DNA from: Brevundimonas sp.
GTDB lineage: Bacteria; Pseudomonadota; Alphaproteobacteria; Caulobacterales; Caulobacteraceae
Assembly: GCF_016742135.1 (NCBI RefSeq)
Contig: NZ_JACVCG010000004.1
Span: 62,001 to 126,000, forward strand
Length of the DNA stretch: 64,000 nucleotides
Direction of reading: 5' to 3'
Shown here: positions 24,011 to 32,164 of the stretch, one piece after another
Layout of the letters: each line of letters begins with the position of its first letter
Position numbering within the stretch: position 1 is the stretch's first letter
The notes under the pieces: model-generated
What the model was told of the DNA's origin: nothing
The model's database searches: none
Seen by the model: the letters and a program-made list of their open reading frames with translations, nothing else
Made by a program: the position numbers and the translations under genes

Positions 24011-24911
24011 CTCGGTGGCCTATGCCTATTCTGCCGAGGACCCGGACGCGCTGCGGGGGCCGCAGTTCGATGCGGCCTGGGTCGACGAATTCTGTGCCTG
24101 GCGAAATCCCGAACGGACGCTGAGCACACTGCGGTTCGCGCTGAGACGGGGGACCGATCCGCGACTGGTGGTGACCACCACCCCCCGCCCGATGGGGGCG
24201 CTGAGGCGGTTGCTGGCCGAGCCCGGCGTCGAGGTCACGCGGGCCGCAACGACGGAGAATGCAGCGAACCTGGCCCCGGGGTTTCTGGGGCATCTGAGAC
24301 GGCTTTATGCCGGCACCCGGCTGGAGGCGCAGGAGCTGGAGGGGCAGATCGTCGAGACCGACGGGGCCCTGTTCCGCGCCGAGGACCTGACGCGGGCCCG
24401 CGGAAGCCGTCCGGTCGAGCTGGACCGGGTGGTGGTGGCGGTGGATCCGCCGGCGACGGCCCATGGGGATGCCTGCGGGATTGTGGTCGCGGGCCGCCGG
24501 GACCGGACGGCCTATGTGCTGGCCGATGAGACGGTGCGCGGCCTGTCACCCGCCGCCTGGGCCCGGGTGGTGGCGAGCGTCGCTCGCCGCGAAGGGGCCG
24601 AAGCGGTGATCGCCGAGGTCAACCAGGGCGGGGACATGGTGCGGACCCTGCTGGTGCAGGCGGGCTGTGAGTGTCCCGTGCGGTCGGTGCATGCGACGCG
24701 CTCGAAGCGGGCGCGGGCCGAGCCGGTCGCGGCGCTGTATGAACAGGGGCGGGTGGTGCACTGCGCCGCCCTGCCCGCGCTGGAAGAAGACATGATGGCC
24801 CTGGGCAGCGGGGACGGCGGGCCAAGCCCCGACCGCGCCGACGCCCTGGTGTGGGCCATTACGCATCTGTTGCTGGAAACCCGGAGCGCGCCGCGCCTGC
24901 GGCCCCTCTGA
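23595..24911 (+). CDS. GTA large terminase subunit (TerL, gp2)
   Basis: Packaging motor ATPase and nuclease. The ATPase has STWVLLGGRGSGKTFAGAWW (Walker A) and FDAAWVDEFCAW (Walker B); the nuclease half has VVVAVDPPATAHGDACGIVVAG and the late PDRADALVWAITHLL. This is the domain order of RcGTA gp2. The first 34 codons after the ATG at 23595 lie under the gp1 frame and are probably untranslated; a TTG at 23700 or the ATG at 23736 would give the family's usual short leader. Followed by two head-spike genes instead of directly by portal. Confidence 0.93.
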   Translation: MTSKTPPKRNYFGPNCSPAWITTGPRWKESAWLEGLSPAERRAAIAAMPRLHDHQIAEETDWSTWVLLGGRGSGKTFAGAWWLSEQARTDGRVLALVGPALHDVREVMIEGPSGLKAMGEAGYRPVWEASRRRLRWPNDSVAYAYSAEDPDALRGPQFDAAWVDEFCAWRNPERTLSTLRFALRRGTDPRLVVTTTPRPMGALRRLLAEPGVEVTRAATTENAANLAPGFLGHLRRLYAGTRLEAQELEGQIVETDGALFRAEDLTRARGSRPVELDRVVVAVDPPATAHGDACGIVVAGRRDRTAYVLADETVRGLSPAAWARVVASVARREGAEAVIAEVNQGGDMVRTLLVQAGCECPVRSVHATRSKRARAEPVAALYEQGRVVHCAALPALEEDMMALGSGDGGPSPDRADALVWAITHLLLETRSAPRLRPL

Positions 24912-24940
24912 CCCGACTATCCGACACAAAGGAGAAGACC

Positions 24941-25216
24941 ATGACGTCGAGTCCCGACGCCTTTCGCACCCATGCGCCCACGCCCGGTACCCCCGCGAGG
25001 GCGGCCTGGCCCGTGACGCCGGCCGATGAGACGGACCTGAGCCCATATGCCAAGGCCCTCTATGTCGGCACGGCGGGCGATCTGACGCTGATCCCGGCGG
25101 GCGGTGCCGAGGCCGTGACCCTGAAGAACCATCCGGTCGGCTATGTGGCGGTGCAGGCGCGGCGGGTGCTGGCCACCGGCACCACGGCCGAAGACATTGT
25201 GGCGCTGTCGGAATGA
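24941..25216 (+). CDS. GTA head spike base protein (Rcc01079 family)
   Basis: A 91-residue protein with SPYAKALYVGTAGDLTLIPAGG, VTLKNHPVGYVAVQARRVLATGTTAEDIVAL, the pattern of the RCAP_Rcc01079 spike-base family. In RcGTA this protein anchors spikes on the capsid that help bind recipient cells. AGGAG lies six bases before the ATG. It overlaps the spike fibre gene by four bases. In Rhodobacter these genes lie outside the main cluster; here they are between TerL and portal. Confidence 0.85.
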   Translation: MTSSPDAFRTHAPTPGTPARAAWPVTPADETDLSPYAKALYVGTAGDLTLIPAGGAEAVTLKNHPVGYVAVQARRVLATGTTAEDIVALSE

Positions 25217-26445
25217 GGCTGGGCATGGATCTGACGCTGGGGGGACTGGCGTTGCGGCAGGCGGTTGTCGCGCCGTCCGGGCCGGTCGCCGGGCTGGATC
25301 TGAACCTGGCGACCGACGGCCATGTCTGGGACGGGACGCCGCTGGAGGGGCTGACGGCCCTGCCCGGCTGGACCTACAGCCGGACGGGGACCGGGTGGGC
25401 CCGGCGGCTGGACGGGACCTATGTCCCCTTTGCCGCCCATGAGCCGCGCCGGACCGACATGGGCCTGTGGAGCGAGCCGGCCTCGACCAATCTGTTTGCC
25501 CGCTTTGCGCCGTCGCAGGCGCAGCTGGGCGGCAATGCCAATGTCACCACGGTGACCGAAGCGGCGACGCCGCCGATGGCGGGTCTGAACTGGCTGGCGC
25601 TCAACAATGCCGGGGGGGCGGCCTATGCCTATCAGCCGGTGACGCTGGCGGCGGCCACGACCTATACGATGCAGATGTGGGTCGAGACCCCGGACGGGTC
25701 GCCGCCGGTGGTGGGAGCGACGAGCGGGACGGGCGATTTCTGCCTGTTGCTGGGCGGGGCCATCGTGACCGGGGCGGCGGGGATGGAGGCCCTGTCGGGC
25801 AAGGTCTGGCGGGTCTGGGCCACGGCGGTGACGGGGGGCTCTCCGTCGGTGAACAGCGGGGTGATCCGCTACGCCGGCCAGACCACGCGGGCGCTGAAGT
25901 TCGCGGGCTTCCAGCTGGAGGCCGGAGGGTTGGCGACCAGCCCCATGGTCAGCGCCGGGTCCGCAGCCAGCCGGGGCGGTGACCTGGCCCGCCTGACGGA
26001 TCTGGTGGCGATGGGTGAGGTGACACTCGCGGCAGAGTTTGCGTTCCATGGCGGTGGCAGCGGGGTTCTGGCGAATGGCCGGCGGGTGGCCTGCCTGGAT
26101 GACGGCACGAGTGCCAATCGGGTCGAGATCGGCAATCTGGACGGGGCGCTCGGGGGGCGCGTCCTGACCGGCGGGATCGAACAGGCGCGCTGCGTGGTGG
26201 CGGGAACGGCGGTCAGTGGCGCGGCGCAGGGGGCCGCCCTGGGGTCGCGGACACACGATTTCCGCCTGGCGCGGAACGGCACCCTGTCGGATGCGGATAT
26301 GTCGGGCACGGCCCCGGCTGTACTGGCGCGGTTGACACTGGGGGCCGCGAGCGACGGCACCGGTCAGCTGGGCGGATGCCTGAAGCGTCTGGTGCTGAGG
26401 CCGGTCGCAAAGCCCGATACCACCCTGCTGTCGCTGAGCAACTGA
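25213..26445 (+). CDS. GTA head spike fibre protein
   Basis: A 410-residue protein with a short N-terminal anchor, then LDLNLATDGHVWDG and a jelly-roll carbohydrate-binding-like domain (about 90-260; FQLEAGGLATSPMVSAG is typical of phage head-spike fibre domains), then a second beta-rich domain resembling laminin-G/concanavalin folds (VTLAAEFAFHGGG to LKRLVLRPV). It probably binds the recipient's surface polysaccharide, as RcGTA spikes bind capsule. It begins inside the stop codon of the base gene (ATGA). Specificity is unknown. Confidence 0.8.
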   Translation: MRLGMDLTLGGLALRQAVVAPSGPVAGLDLNLATDGHVWDGTPLEGLTALPGWTYSRTGTGWARRLDGTYVPFAAHEPRRTDMGLWSEPASTNLFARFAPSQAQLGGNANVTTVTEAATPPMAGLNWLALNNAGGAAYAYQPVTLAAATTYTMQMWVETPDGSPPVVGATSGTGDFCLLLGGAIVTGAAGMEALSGKVWRVWATAVTGGSPSVNSGVIRYAGQTTRALKFAGFQLEAGGLATSPMVSAGSAASRGGDLARLTDLVAMGEVTLAAEFAFHGGGSGVLANGRRVACLDDGTSANRVEIGNLDGALGGRVLTGGIEQARCVVAGTAVSGAAQGAALGSRTHDFRLARNGTLSDADMSGTAPAVLARLTLGAASDGTGQLGGCLKRLVLRPVAKPDTTLLSLSN

Positions 26446-26466
26446 CCCCCTTTGAAGGAGAGACCC

Positions 26467-27633
26467 ATGGACTGGTTCCGCCGGCGCCCGCGCCGGGGCA
26501 CGACGGTCGTGCCCGAAACCAAGGACGGCCGGACCGGGCCGCTGATCGCCCTGACCGGAGGCGGCCGGCCGCGCTGGACGCCGCGCGACTATGCCCAGCT
26601 GGCTCGGGAGGGGTTCGGCAAGAATGCGGTCGCCTATCGCGCCATAAGAATGATCGCCGAGGCGGCGGCCTCGGTGCCGCTTGTGGTGTTCGACGGGGAG
26701 GTGCGATGCCGGGACCATGGCTTGGCGCAACTGCTGGAGCGGCCCAATCCGGAGCAGTCGGGTCCGGAGTTTCTGGAAGGGCTGTATGGGGCGTTGCAGA
26801 CGGCGGGCAATGCCTATGTCGAGGCGGCCGGGGAAGGGTGCGGCGGCCTGCCCGAGGAGCTGTGGTCGCTGCGGCCCGACCGGGTGAAGGTGGTGCCGGG
26901 ACGGCATGGCTGGCCCGAAGCCTATGACTATGGGCTGGACGGGCGCTCTATGCGGATCGGGCGCGAGGCCGACGGCTGGATGCCGGTGATGCATCTGAAG
27001 CTGTTTCATCCGACAGACGACCATTACGGCTTTTCCCCGCTGGAGGCGGCGGCCTTTGCCATCGATGTGCACAATGCCTCGGGGGCCTGGAACAAGGCGC
27101 TGCTGGACAATGCGGCACGGCCGAGCGGCGCGCTGGTCTATGCCGGCCGGGATGGGGAGCGGCTGACGACCGAACAGTTCGAGCGGCTGAAGGCCGAGCT
27201 GGGCGAGGCCCATGCCGGACCGACGAACGCCGGGCGGCCGCTGCTGCTGGAAGGGGGGCTGGACTGGAAGCCCATGAGCCTGACGCCGGCCGAGATGGAC
27301 TTTATCGCCGGCAAGCACGCAGCGGCGCGCGAGATCGCCCTGGCGTTCGGCATTCCGCCGCAGCTGCTGGGGATCCCGGGGGATGCCACCTATGCCAACT
27401 ATCGCGAAGCCAATGTCGCCTTCTGGCGGCAGACGGTGGTGCCGCTGGTGCGGAAGGCGGCCGGGGCGATGACGGCCTGGCTGTCGCCGCGCCTGCCCGG
27501 ATGCCGGATCGATGCGGATCTGGAGGCGGTGCCGGCGCTGTCGCCTGAACGCGACGCGCTGTGGGCCCGGCTGAATGCCGCGACCTTCCTGACCAACGAT
27601 GAGCGGCGGCAGATGGCGGGGGTGGGGAAATGA
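26467..27633 (+). CDS. GTA portal protein (HK97 family, gp3)
   Basis: The dodecameric portal at the head-tail vertex. HK97-portal motifs: FGKNAVAYRAIRMIAEAAASV, LLERPNPEQSGPEFLEGLYG, AWNKALLDNAARPSGAL, FGIPPQLLGIPGDATYANY and FWRQTVVPLV. It has 388 residues, near the RcGTA gp3 length. The ATG at 26467 follows AAGGAGAGACCC. The stop overlaps the next gene (ATGA). Confidence 0.95.
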   Translation: MDWFRRRPRRGTTVVPETKDGRTGPLIALTGGGRPRWTPRDYAQLAREGFGKNAVAYRAIRMIAEAAASVPLVVFDGEVRCRDHGLAQLLERPNPEQSGPEFLEGLYGALQTAGNAYVEAAGEGCGGLPEELWSLRPDRVKVVPGRHGWPEAYDYGLDGRSMRIGREADGWMPVMHLKLFHPTDDHYGFSPLEAAAFAIDVHNASGAWNKALLDNAARPSGALVYAGRDGERLTTEQFERLKAELGEAHAGPTNAGRPLLLEGGLDWKPMSLTPAEMDFIAGKHAAAREIALAFGIPPQLLGIPGDATYANYREANVAFWRQTVVPLVRKAAGAMTAWLSPRLPGCRIDADLEAVPALSPERDALWARLNAATFLTNDERRQMAGVGK

Positions 27634-27860
27634 GTGGTGAGTTGCGGAAGGCGGCGCTGACGCTGGGGGCCATGCTGGTCCTGCAGACGGTCAGCGGCCT
27701 GATCTGGGCCGGAGGGGCGGCCGCGCGCATTGCGATGCTGGAGGCCCGGGTGGGCGAGCAGCGTCTGGTGGCCGAACGGCTGGCACGACTGGAAGAACAG
27801 AGCCTGGCCACGCGACGGGCGGTGGAGCGGATCGAGATCAAGCTGGAGGGCGGGTCGTGA
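27630..27860 (+). CDS. GTA gp3.5-type small membrane/coiled-coil protein
   Basis: A 76-residue protein: one hydrophobic segment (LTLGAMLVLQTVSGLIWAGGAA) then a coiled coil (IAMLEARVGEQRLVAERLARLEE). It sits between portal and protease exactly where RcGTA has the small gp3.5 gene. Function is unknown; membrane targeting or lysis accessory roles have not been shown. Overlaps both neighbours by four bases. Confidence 0.7.
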   Translation: MSGELRKAALTLGAMLVLQTVSGLIWAGGAAARIAMLEARVGEQRLVAERLARLEEQSLATRRAVERIEIKLEGGS

Positions 27861-28447
27861 TCCTCCCCAGCGAAGCGGGGGAGGGGGACCGCCGGAACGG
27901 CGGTGGAGGGGGCGAGCACGGGCAGACGGTCGGCATGGAATACAAGAGTGTGACCTTGGGCGTTTCGACCGCGTCCGCCCCCTCCACCCTCCTTCGCCAA
28001 GGCTTCGGAGGGTCCCCCTCCCCCGTGCACGGGGGAGGAGCTTTGGCGATCACCGGCCATGCCTCGCTGTGGGGAGTGGCGGATCTGGCGGGGGATGTGG
28101 TGGTGCCGGGGGCGTTTGCCGCCAGTGTGGCGCGGCGCGGGCCGGGCGGGGTGCGGATGCTGTACCAGCATGGCGAGCGCACACCGGTCGGGGTCTGGAC
28201 CCGGATCGAGGAGGACGACCGCGGCCTGAGGGTCGAGGGACGGATCCTGGACATCACGCCCGAGGGACGAATGGCGGCGGCGCTGGTGCGGGCCGGCGCG
28301 CTGGACGGCCTGTCGATCGGCTTTCGCGCGGTCCGGGCCAGACGTGACGGTCGGTTGAGGGTACTGGCGGAAGTGGACCTGTGGGAGGTCTCGCTGGTGA
28401 CCTTTCCCATGCTGCCGGGGGCGAGGGTGGGGATGGTGACTGGTTAG
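27857..28447 (+). CDS. GTA prohead protease (HK97 family, gp4), with repeat-encoded insertions
   Basis: Serine protease that removes the capsid delta domain during maturation. Core motifs: ITGHASLWGVADLAGDVVVPGAF, catalytic His105 in MLYQHGERTP, catalytic Ser153 in LDGLSIGFRA and the closing WEVSLVTFPM. The GTG at 27857 overlaps the gp3.5 stop (GTGA). Codons 3-19 are a reverse family-A repeat and codons 41-61 a forward copy (APSTLLRQGFGGSPSP), leaving native-looking sequence MEYKSVTLGVSTAS between them. An internal ATG at 27935 could be used instead. The catalytic domain itself is uninterrupted. Confidence 0.88.
   Translation: MILPSEAGEGDRRNGGGGGEHGQTVGMEYKSVTLGVSTASAPSTLLRQGFGGSPSPVHGGGALAITGHASLWGVADLAGDVVVPGAFAASVARRGPGGVRMLYQHGERTPVGVWTRIEEDDRGLRVEGRILDITPEGRMAAALVRAGALDGLSIGFRAVRARRDGRLRVLAEVDLWEVSLVTFPMLPGARVGMVTG
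27861..27913 (-). repeat. family-A repeat A4 (reverse), at the 5' end of the protease gene
   Basis: TCCTCCCCAGCGAAGC, GGGGGAGGGGGACC, the hairpin ACCGCCGGAACGGCGGT, then GGAGGGGGC. It starts one base after the gp3.5 stop codon. Partner of A5, outward-facing, 63 bases apart. Confidence 0.88.
27977..28039 (+). repeat. family-A repeat A5 (forward), in frame in the protease gene
   Basis: Sixty-three bases beginning on a codon boundary (codon 41). The unit has the hairpin CCCTCCTTCGCC..GGCTTCGGAGGG and ends GGGGGAGGA. Its first 49 bases are identical to copy A6 in the capsid gene. Confidence 0.92.
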
Positions 28448-28822
28448 GAGCTGAACAAGTATTCACGGGCGCATTCATACGGAATCGCGTAGAAGAGTGT
28501 TGCGGCTACGGGAGCGGAGTGATTACCTCTCTCGAACATGCGGTCACTTGCGGAATTTAGCCGTTTGTGGCTTATGCCGTCGCCTGTGGTACCCTGGTGC
28601 TAACGGACGAGTAATACCATATGGGGAACATGCGGCGTCAGTCGTGAGTTTCTCCAATGACGCCAACTGCAGGCCACGGAGGCCAGAAGGGTCGATTATG
28701 ATGAACGCAATGACGCACAAAGCCGAAGTTCGCTTCAACCGCGAGGGGTGGCATTAAGCCGCTTCTCGCCTTCGGCGATTTCTAGATTGCGTCGTTATCT
28801 CTGATTGACTTAATATTGCGGG
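28448..28822. other. 375-base non-coding stretch at the left edge of the GTA-interrupting segment
   Basis: G+C drops to about one half (lines sampled by hand). No open frame has coding character; the longest clear ATG frame near the end (28698-28757) encodes only 19 residues. It looks like decayed imported DNA. TTGACTTAATATTGCG at 28806 could supply a promoter for the next gene. Confidence 0.45.
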
Positions 28823-29419
28823 GTGAACAAGCACTCCGCATTCTTCCTCATTTTGCTCTTGGCCGTCGTCAGCTTCTTCGCTGGATCGGCCTATGGCTCG
28901 TGGCAATCGACGGTTTCGAATTCTGAAGCTCATGCCACCCTAGTAATCGGCTTCATCGGGGCAATGATTACCAGTGCGGCGGTCATCGTGGCGCTCTGGG
29001 CGATCATTTCTCAACATCGAACAGCCCGCGCCCAAGCCACGATCGCACACCTCGCTGCAAATTCTCGGGATAAGGACATCCTCGACGCTAAGCAGACGTT
29101 TTTAGAGCTGTCGACCGAGGAACGGGGCCTTGCGAAGTGGGCTTCCAAGAAGCACGAAAGCTCGGACGAAAACCGCGCGATACGACTGTATCTCAACAGT
29201 TTCGAACTCATTTCTCTTGGAATCCAGAGGGGTATCATTGATTATAAGATTTTCAAACGGTGGAATCGATCTACCGTTTTGCACGCATGGGAAGCAGCCG
29301 CTCCGTACATAACTGAGCTGCGGAAACGAACGGGCCGCTCTCTGCTTTTCCATGAGTTCGAGGAACTGGCTCGCGACTTCAACGATAATAAAAAGCCGAA
29401 ACGCCGATTTGGTCGTTAA
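28823..29419 (+). CDS. DUF4760 domain membrane protein
   Basis: A 198-residue protein with two N-terminal membrane helices (FFLILLLAVVSFFAGSAYG and ATLVIGFIGAMITSAAVIVALWAII) and a cytoplasmic helical region (RDKDILDAKQTFLELSTEER, IRLYLNSFELISLGIQRGIIDYKIFKRW), the DUF4760 layout. Function is unknown. Start is a GTG with a weak ribosome-binding site. G+C is about one half and as low as 37 percent over 29221-29280, unlike the GTA genes on both sides, so it is an acquired cargo or moron gene. Confidence 0.75.
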   Translation: MNKHSAFFLILLLAVVSFFAGSAYGSWQSTVSNSEAHATLVIGFIGAMITSAAVIVALWAIISQHRTARAQATIAHLAANSRDKDILDAKQTFLELSTEERGLAKWASKKHESSDENRAIRLYLNSFELISLGIQRGIIDYKIFKRWNRSTVLHAWEAAAPYITELRKRTGRSLLFHEFEELARDFNDNKKPKRRFGR

Positions 29420-29598
29420 TCGGACCGGGCAGACGAGACGTGAAGCTACACTCGCTCCTTCACGTCGGCATCGTGATACCCTGACGTTCACCGCAAGATC
29501 GCACTCACGATTTCACCATCCCCTCACCGTTCGCTCAGGACGCTCAGGCTTGAGGCGGGCAGGGTGACGGCTCGACTTCAGCCCTGGGAGAGTGCGGC

Positions 29599-30144
29599 AT
29601 GAGCGGCGAGACAATGAAAACGGTGAGCGGGCAGACGAGCCTGTTGCGGACGGGGATGTGGGGCGGGGCGGTGGCCCTGTTGCTGGCCCCGGCGATGGCG
29701 ATGCAGTTCACAAGCGAGGTGCAGTGGACGCTGTTTGATTTTGCCCTGATGGGGGTGCTGCTGGCCATCGCCTGCGGGGCGGGTGAGCTTGTGCTGCGCG
29801 CCTCGGACAGTCTGACGTATCGGCTGGGGGCGGCGGTCGCGATCGGCACGACCTTTGTGCTGGGCGTCGGCAATCTGGCCGTGGGCCTGATCGGGTCGGA
29901 GGCTAATCCGGCCAATGATTGGGTCTGGGCGGTGCTGGCCATTGGCGTGGCGGGCGCGGTCGTCGCCCGGTTCAGGCCGCGCGGGCTGAGCCTGGTGATG
30001 CTGGCGGTGGCCGCCGGTCAGGTCGGTCTGGCCCTCTATGCCGATGCCACGGCGCAGGATCTGCCGCCGAGGATCACGGTGGTGTTTGTCACCGGCTGGC
30101 TGATTGCGGCGGCCCTGTTCGACCGGGCCGCGCGGGAGGGCTAG
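29599..30144 (+). CDS. multi-pass membrane protein of unknown function
   Basis: A 181-residue protein with about five membrane segments (MWGGAVALLLAPAMAM, FDFALMGVLLAIACGAGELVL, YRLGAAVAIGTTFVLGVGNLAVG, VWAVLAIGVAGAVVARF and a C-terminal pair). GGGAG precedes the ATG by seven bases. Base composition is that of the host. It is not a known GTA component, although it lies between protease and capsid genes; I recognise no family. Confidence 0.65.
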   Translation: MSGETMKTVSGQTSLLRTGMWGGAVALLLAPAMAMQFTSEVQWTLFDFALMGVLLAIACGAGELVLRASDSLTYRLGAAVAIGTTFVLGVGNLAVGLIGSEANPANDWVWAVLAIGVAGAVVARFRPRGLSLVMLAVAAGQVGLALYADATAQDLPPRITVVFVTGWLIAAALFDRAAREG

Positions 30145-30154
30145 GGCAAAAGCC

Positions 30155-30246
30155 GTCATCTCCGGACTTGATCCGGGGATCGGTGTCTCCCTGGCCGGTT
30201 GACCGTCTGCCCGGACCGATACTCGGGTCAAGCCCGAGTATGACGA
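30155..30246. repeat. family-C repeat: alphaproteobacterial palindromic element
   Basis: GTCATCTCCGGACTTGATCC at one end and CTCGGGTCAAGCCCGAG, ATGACGA at the other form the widespread type GTCAT..CGGACTTGATCCGG..GGGTCAAGCCCG..ATGAC. Single copy here, between two convergent genes. Confidence 0.7.
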
Positions 30247-30252
30247 AGTATT

Positions 30253-30804
30253 TTACGGCAAGTACTCGGCCGGGATAGGCAGGCTGTCGTCCTCGGCGCG
30301 CCAGTAGATGGTGAGGATCCACCAGCGGGTGCCGTCGAAGAACAGCTGGAAGCTGTTGATGCCGCGCAGGAAGGGTTCGGCGTCATCGAGGCTGCGCCGC
30401 GCTTCATAGGTCGAGAAGACGTGGACGACCGAGCCGAAGCGTTCGGACGTTGAGGCGATCCCGATCTCGTGGAAGCCGTCGCGTTCCAGCTGGGGCCCGG
30501 CGCGGGTGACGTAGTCCTCGGGCGTCAGGCTGCTGGCCACGATGGTGCCGTCCGGGCGGACGCCGGAGGGGATCAGACGGGCGGCGGGATGGAAGAGGGA
30601 GCGGAAACGGTCCCAGTCGCGCGCCACGCCGGCGTCGCCGGAGATGACGTCATAGACGGCCGTGATCAGGGCCTCGGGCGAGGAGACGTCGTCGGGGTCG
30701 GCGGCGGGCGCCGTGGCAGTGGCCGGAGCCGCCGTCTGGGCCAGAGTCGCGACCGGTGAAGCCAGCGCCAGGATGAGCGCGGCGGCGAGTGTGGATGCAC
30801 GCAT
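30253..30804 (-). CDS. exported SnoaL/NTF2-like protein
   Basis: A 183-residue protein with a signal peptide (AAALILALASPVATLAQ) and an NTF2-like fold: LITAVYDVISGDAGVARDWDRFRSLFHPAARLI, TPEDYVTRAGPQLERDGFHE, VHVFSTYEARR, GINSFQLFFDGTRWWILTIYW. The role is unknown; many such proteins are periplasmic binding or enzymatic domains. GGAGGGAATT lies just before the ATG. It faces against GTA transcription between the protease and capsid genes. Confidence 0.78.
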   Translation of the reverse strand: MRASTLAAALILALASPVATLAQTAAPATATAPAADPDDVSSPEALITAVYDVISGDAGVARDWDRFRSLFHPAARLIPSGVRPDGTIVASSLTPEDYVTRAGPQLERDGFHEIGIASTSERFGSVVHVFSTYEARRSLDDAEPFLRGINSFQLFFDGTRWWILTIYWRAEDDSLPIPAEYLP

Positions 30805-30897
30805 GAGAATTCCCTCCGTCAGGGGGGTGAGACTGCCGCACCGGGCGGCGGATGGGAAGGCGTATTCCGGACTGCCGGACGCCATCAAGGAGACACC

Positions 30898-32160
30898 ATG
30901 AAAGAGACCAAGACCGTCTCGGGCACCCCCGAGACGCGCGCCGCCATGCATGAAGTCATGGCTGCGTTTGAAGCCTTCAAGGGCGCCAATGATGCGCGGC
31001 TGGCCGAGCTGGAGAAGAAGGCGTCGGCCGACACGCTGCTGGAGGAGACGGTGGCGCGCATCGATGCGGCGGTCGGCTCGGCCCAGGCGCGGCTGGACCG
31101 GGCGCTGAGCGAGACGCGGAGGCCGGTGCTTGAGGCCGCCCCCTCCACCCTCCTTCGCCAAGGCTTCGGAGGGTCCCCCTCCCCCGAGGGGGGAGGAATT
31201 GAGGTCAAGCAGGCGTTTGCGGCCTATATGACGGGCGGATCGACGCTGGGGCTGGAGCTGAAGGCCGGGCTGTCGTCGGGGCCGAGTTCGGGCGGCTATG
31301 TGGTGCCGCCGGAGACGGAGCGGGCCATCGAGAGGCGGCTGATGGCGGGCTCGCCGATGCGGGAGATCGCGACGGTGCGCACCGTGGGCTCGGGCGTGTT
31401 CAGAAAGCCCGTTTCGACCGCAGGCGTCGAGGCCGGGTGGGTGGCCGAAACGGCCGCCCGGCCCGAGACCGATCCGGCGACCCTGGCGCTGCTGGAGTTC
31501 CCGTCGGCGGATCTGTACGCCTGCCCGGCTGCGACCCAGAGCCTGCTGGATGATGCGCTGATCGACCTGGACGAATGGCTGGCCGCCGAGGTGGAGGATG
31601 CGTTCTCGGCCCAGGAGACCGAGGCCTTCGTCAATGGCGATGGCGTGAACAAACCGCGCGGCTTCCTCGACTATGATCTGGTCGAGGACGGCGATCAGGA
31701 GTGGGGCGAGATCGGCTATGTGGCCAGCGGGGCGGCCGGGGCCTTTCCCGTGTCGAACCCGACCGACCGGCTGATCGACCTGATCTATGCGCCCAAGGCG
31801 CTGTACCGGCCGAACGCGCGCTTCGTCATGAACCGCCGGACGGTGGGGACGGTGCGCAAGTTCAAGGATGGGGACGGCAACTATATCTGGCAGCCGGCGC
31901 AGCGGCCGGGGGATACGGCCAGCCTGCTGGGCTATCCGGTGACCGAGATCGAGACCATGCCGGACATGGGCGCGAATGCGGCGGCGATTGCGTTCGGGGA
32001 CTTTCAGCGCGGCTATCTGATCGTCGACCGGGCGGGGGTGCGGGTGCTGCGCGACCCCTATTCGGCCAAGCCCTATGTCCTGTTCTACACGACCAAGCGC
32101 GTGGGCGGGGGCGTGCAGAACTTTGATGCCATCAAGGTGATGAAGTTCGCCGCGTCGTAG
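30898..32160 (+). CDS. GTA major capsid protein (HK97 family, gp5), with repeat-encoded insertion
   Basis: Forms the GTA head. Residues 1-78 are the coiled-coil delta/scaffold domain (EVMAAFEAFKGANDARLAELEKK), residues about 104-420 the HK97 shell domain (SSGPSSGGYVVPPETERAIE, MREIATVRTVGSG, FVNGDGVNKPRGFL, FVMNRRTVGTVRKFKDG, GYPVTEIETMPDM, FGDFQRGYLIVDR). Residues 81-100 (APSTLLRQGFGGSPSPEGGG) are encoded exactly by family-A repeat A6, at the junction where the delta domain is normally cleaved off, a place where extra residues should do little harm. AGGAG precedes the ATG. Follows an insertion that separates it from the protease. Confidence 0.95.
   Translation: MKETKTVSGTPETRAAMHEVMAAFEAFKGANDARLAELEKKASADTLLEETVARIDAAVGSAQARLDRALSETRRPVLEAAPSTLLRQGFGGSPSPEGGGIEVKQAFAAYMTGGSTLGLELKAGLSSGPSSGGYVVPPETERAIERRLMAGSPMREIATVRTVGSGVFRKPVSTAGVEAGWVAETAARPETDPATLALLEFPSADLYACPAATQSLLDDALIDLDEWLAAEVEDAFSAQETEAFVNGDGVNKPRGFLDYDLVEDGDQEWGEIGYVASGAAGAFPVSNPTDRLIDLIYAPKALYRPNARFVMNRRTVGTVRKFKDGDGNYIWQPAQRPGDTASLLGYPVTEIETMPDMGANAAAIAFGDFQRGYLIVDRAGVRVLRDPYSAKPYVLFYTTKRVGGGVQNFDAIKVMKFAAS
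31138..31197 (+). repeat. family-A repeat A6 (forward), in frame in the capsid gene
   Basis: Sixty bases, exactly codons 81-100. Identical over its first 49 bases to A5; the end is GAGGGGGGAGGA. Unpaired copy. Confidence 0.92.
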
Positions 32161-32164
32161 ACGC

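Noticed and set aside
25141..27318. Very long open frame (over 700 codons) on the minus strand opposite the GTA spike and portal genes
   Set aside because: It is a codon-bias shadow: rich in Arg, Pro, Gln and His, with no domain motif, and fully covered by well-supported plus-strand genes.
28698..28757. Nineteen-codon frame in the low-G+C segment as a small protein
   Set aside because: No ribosome-binding site of note and no similarity recognised; too short to support as a gene.
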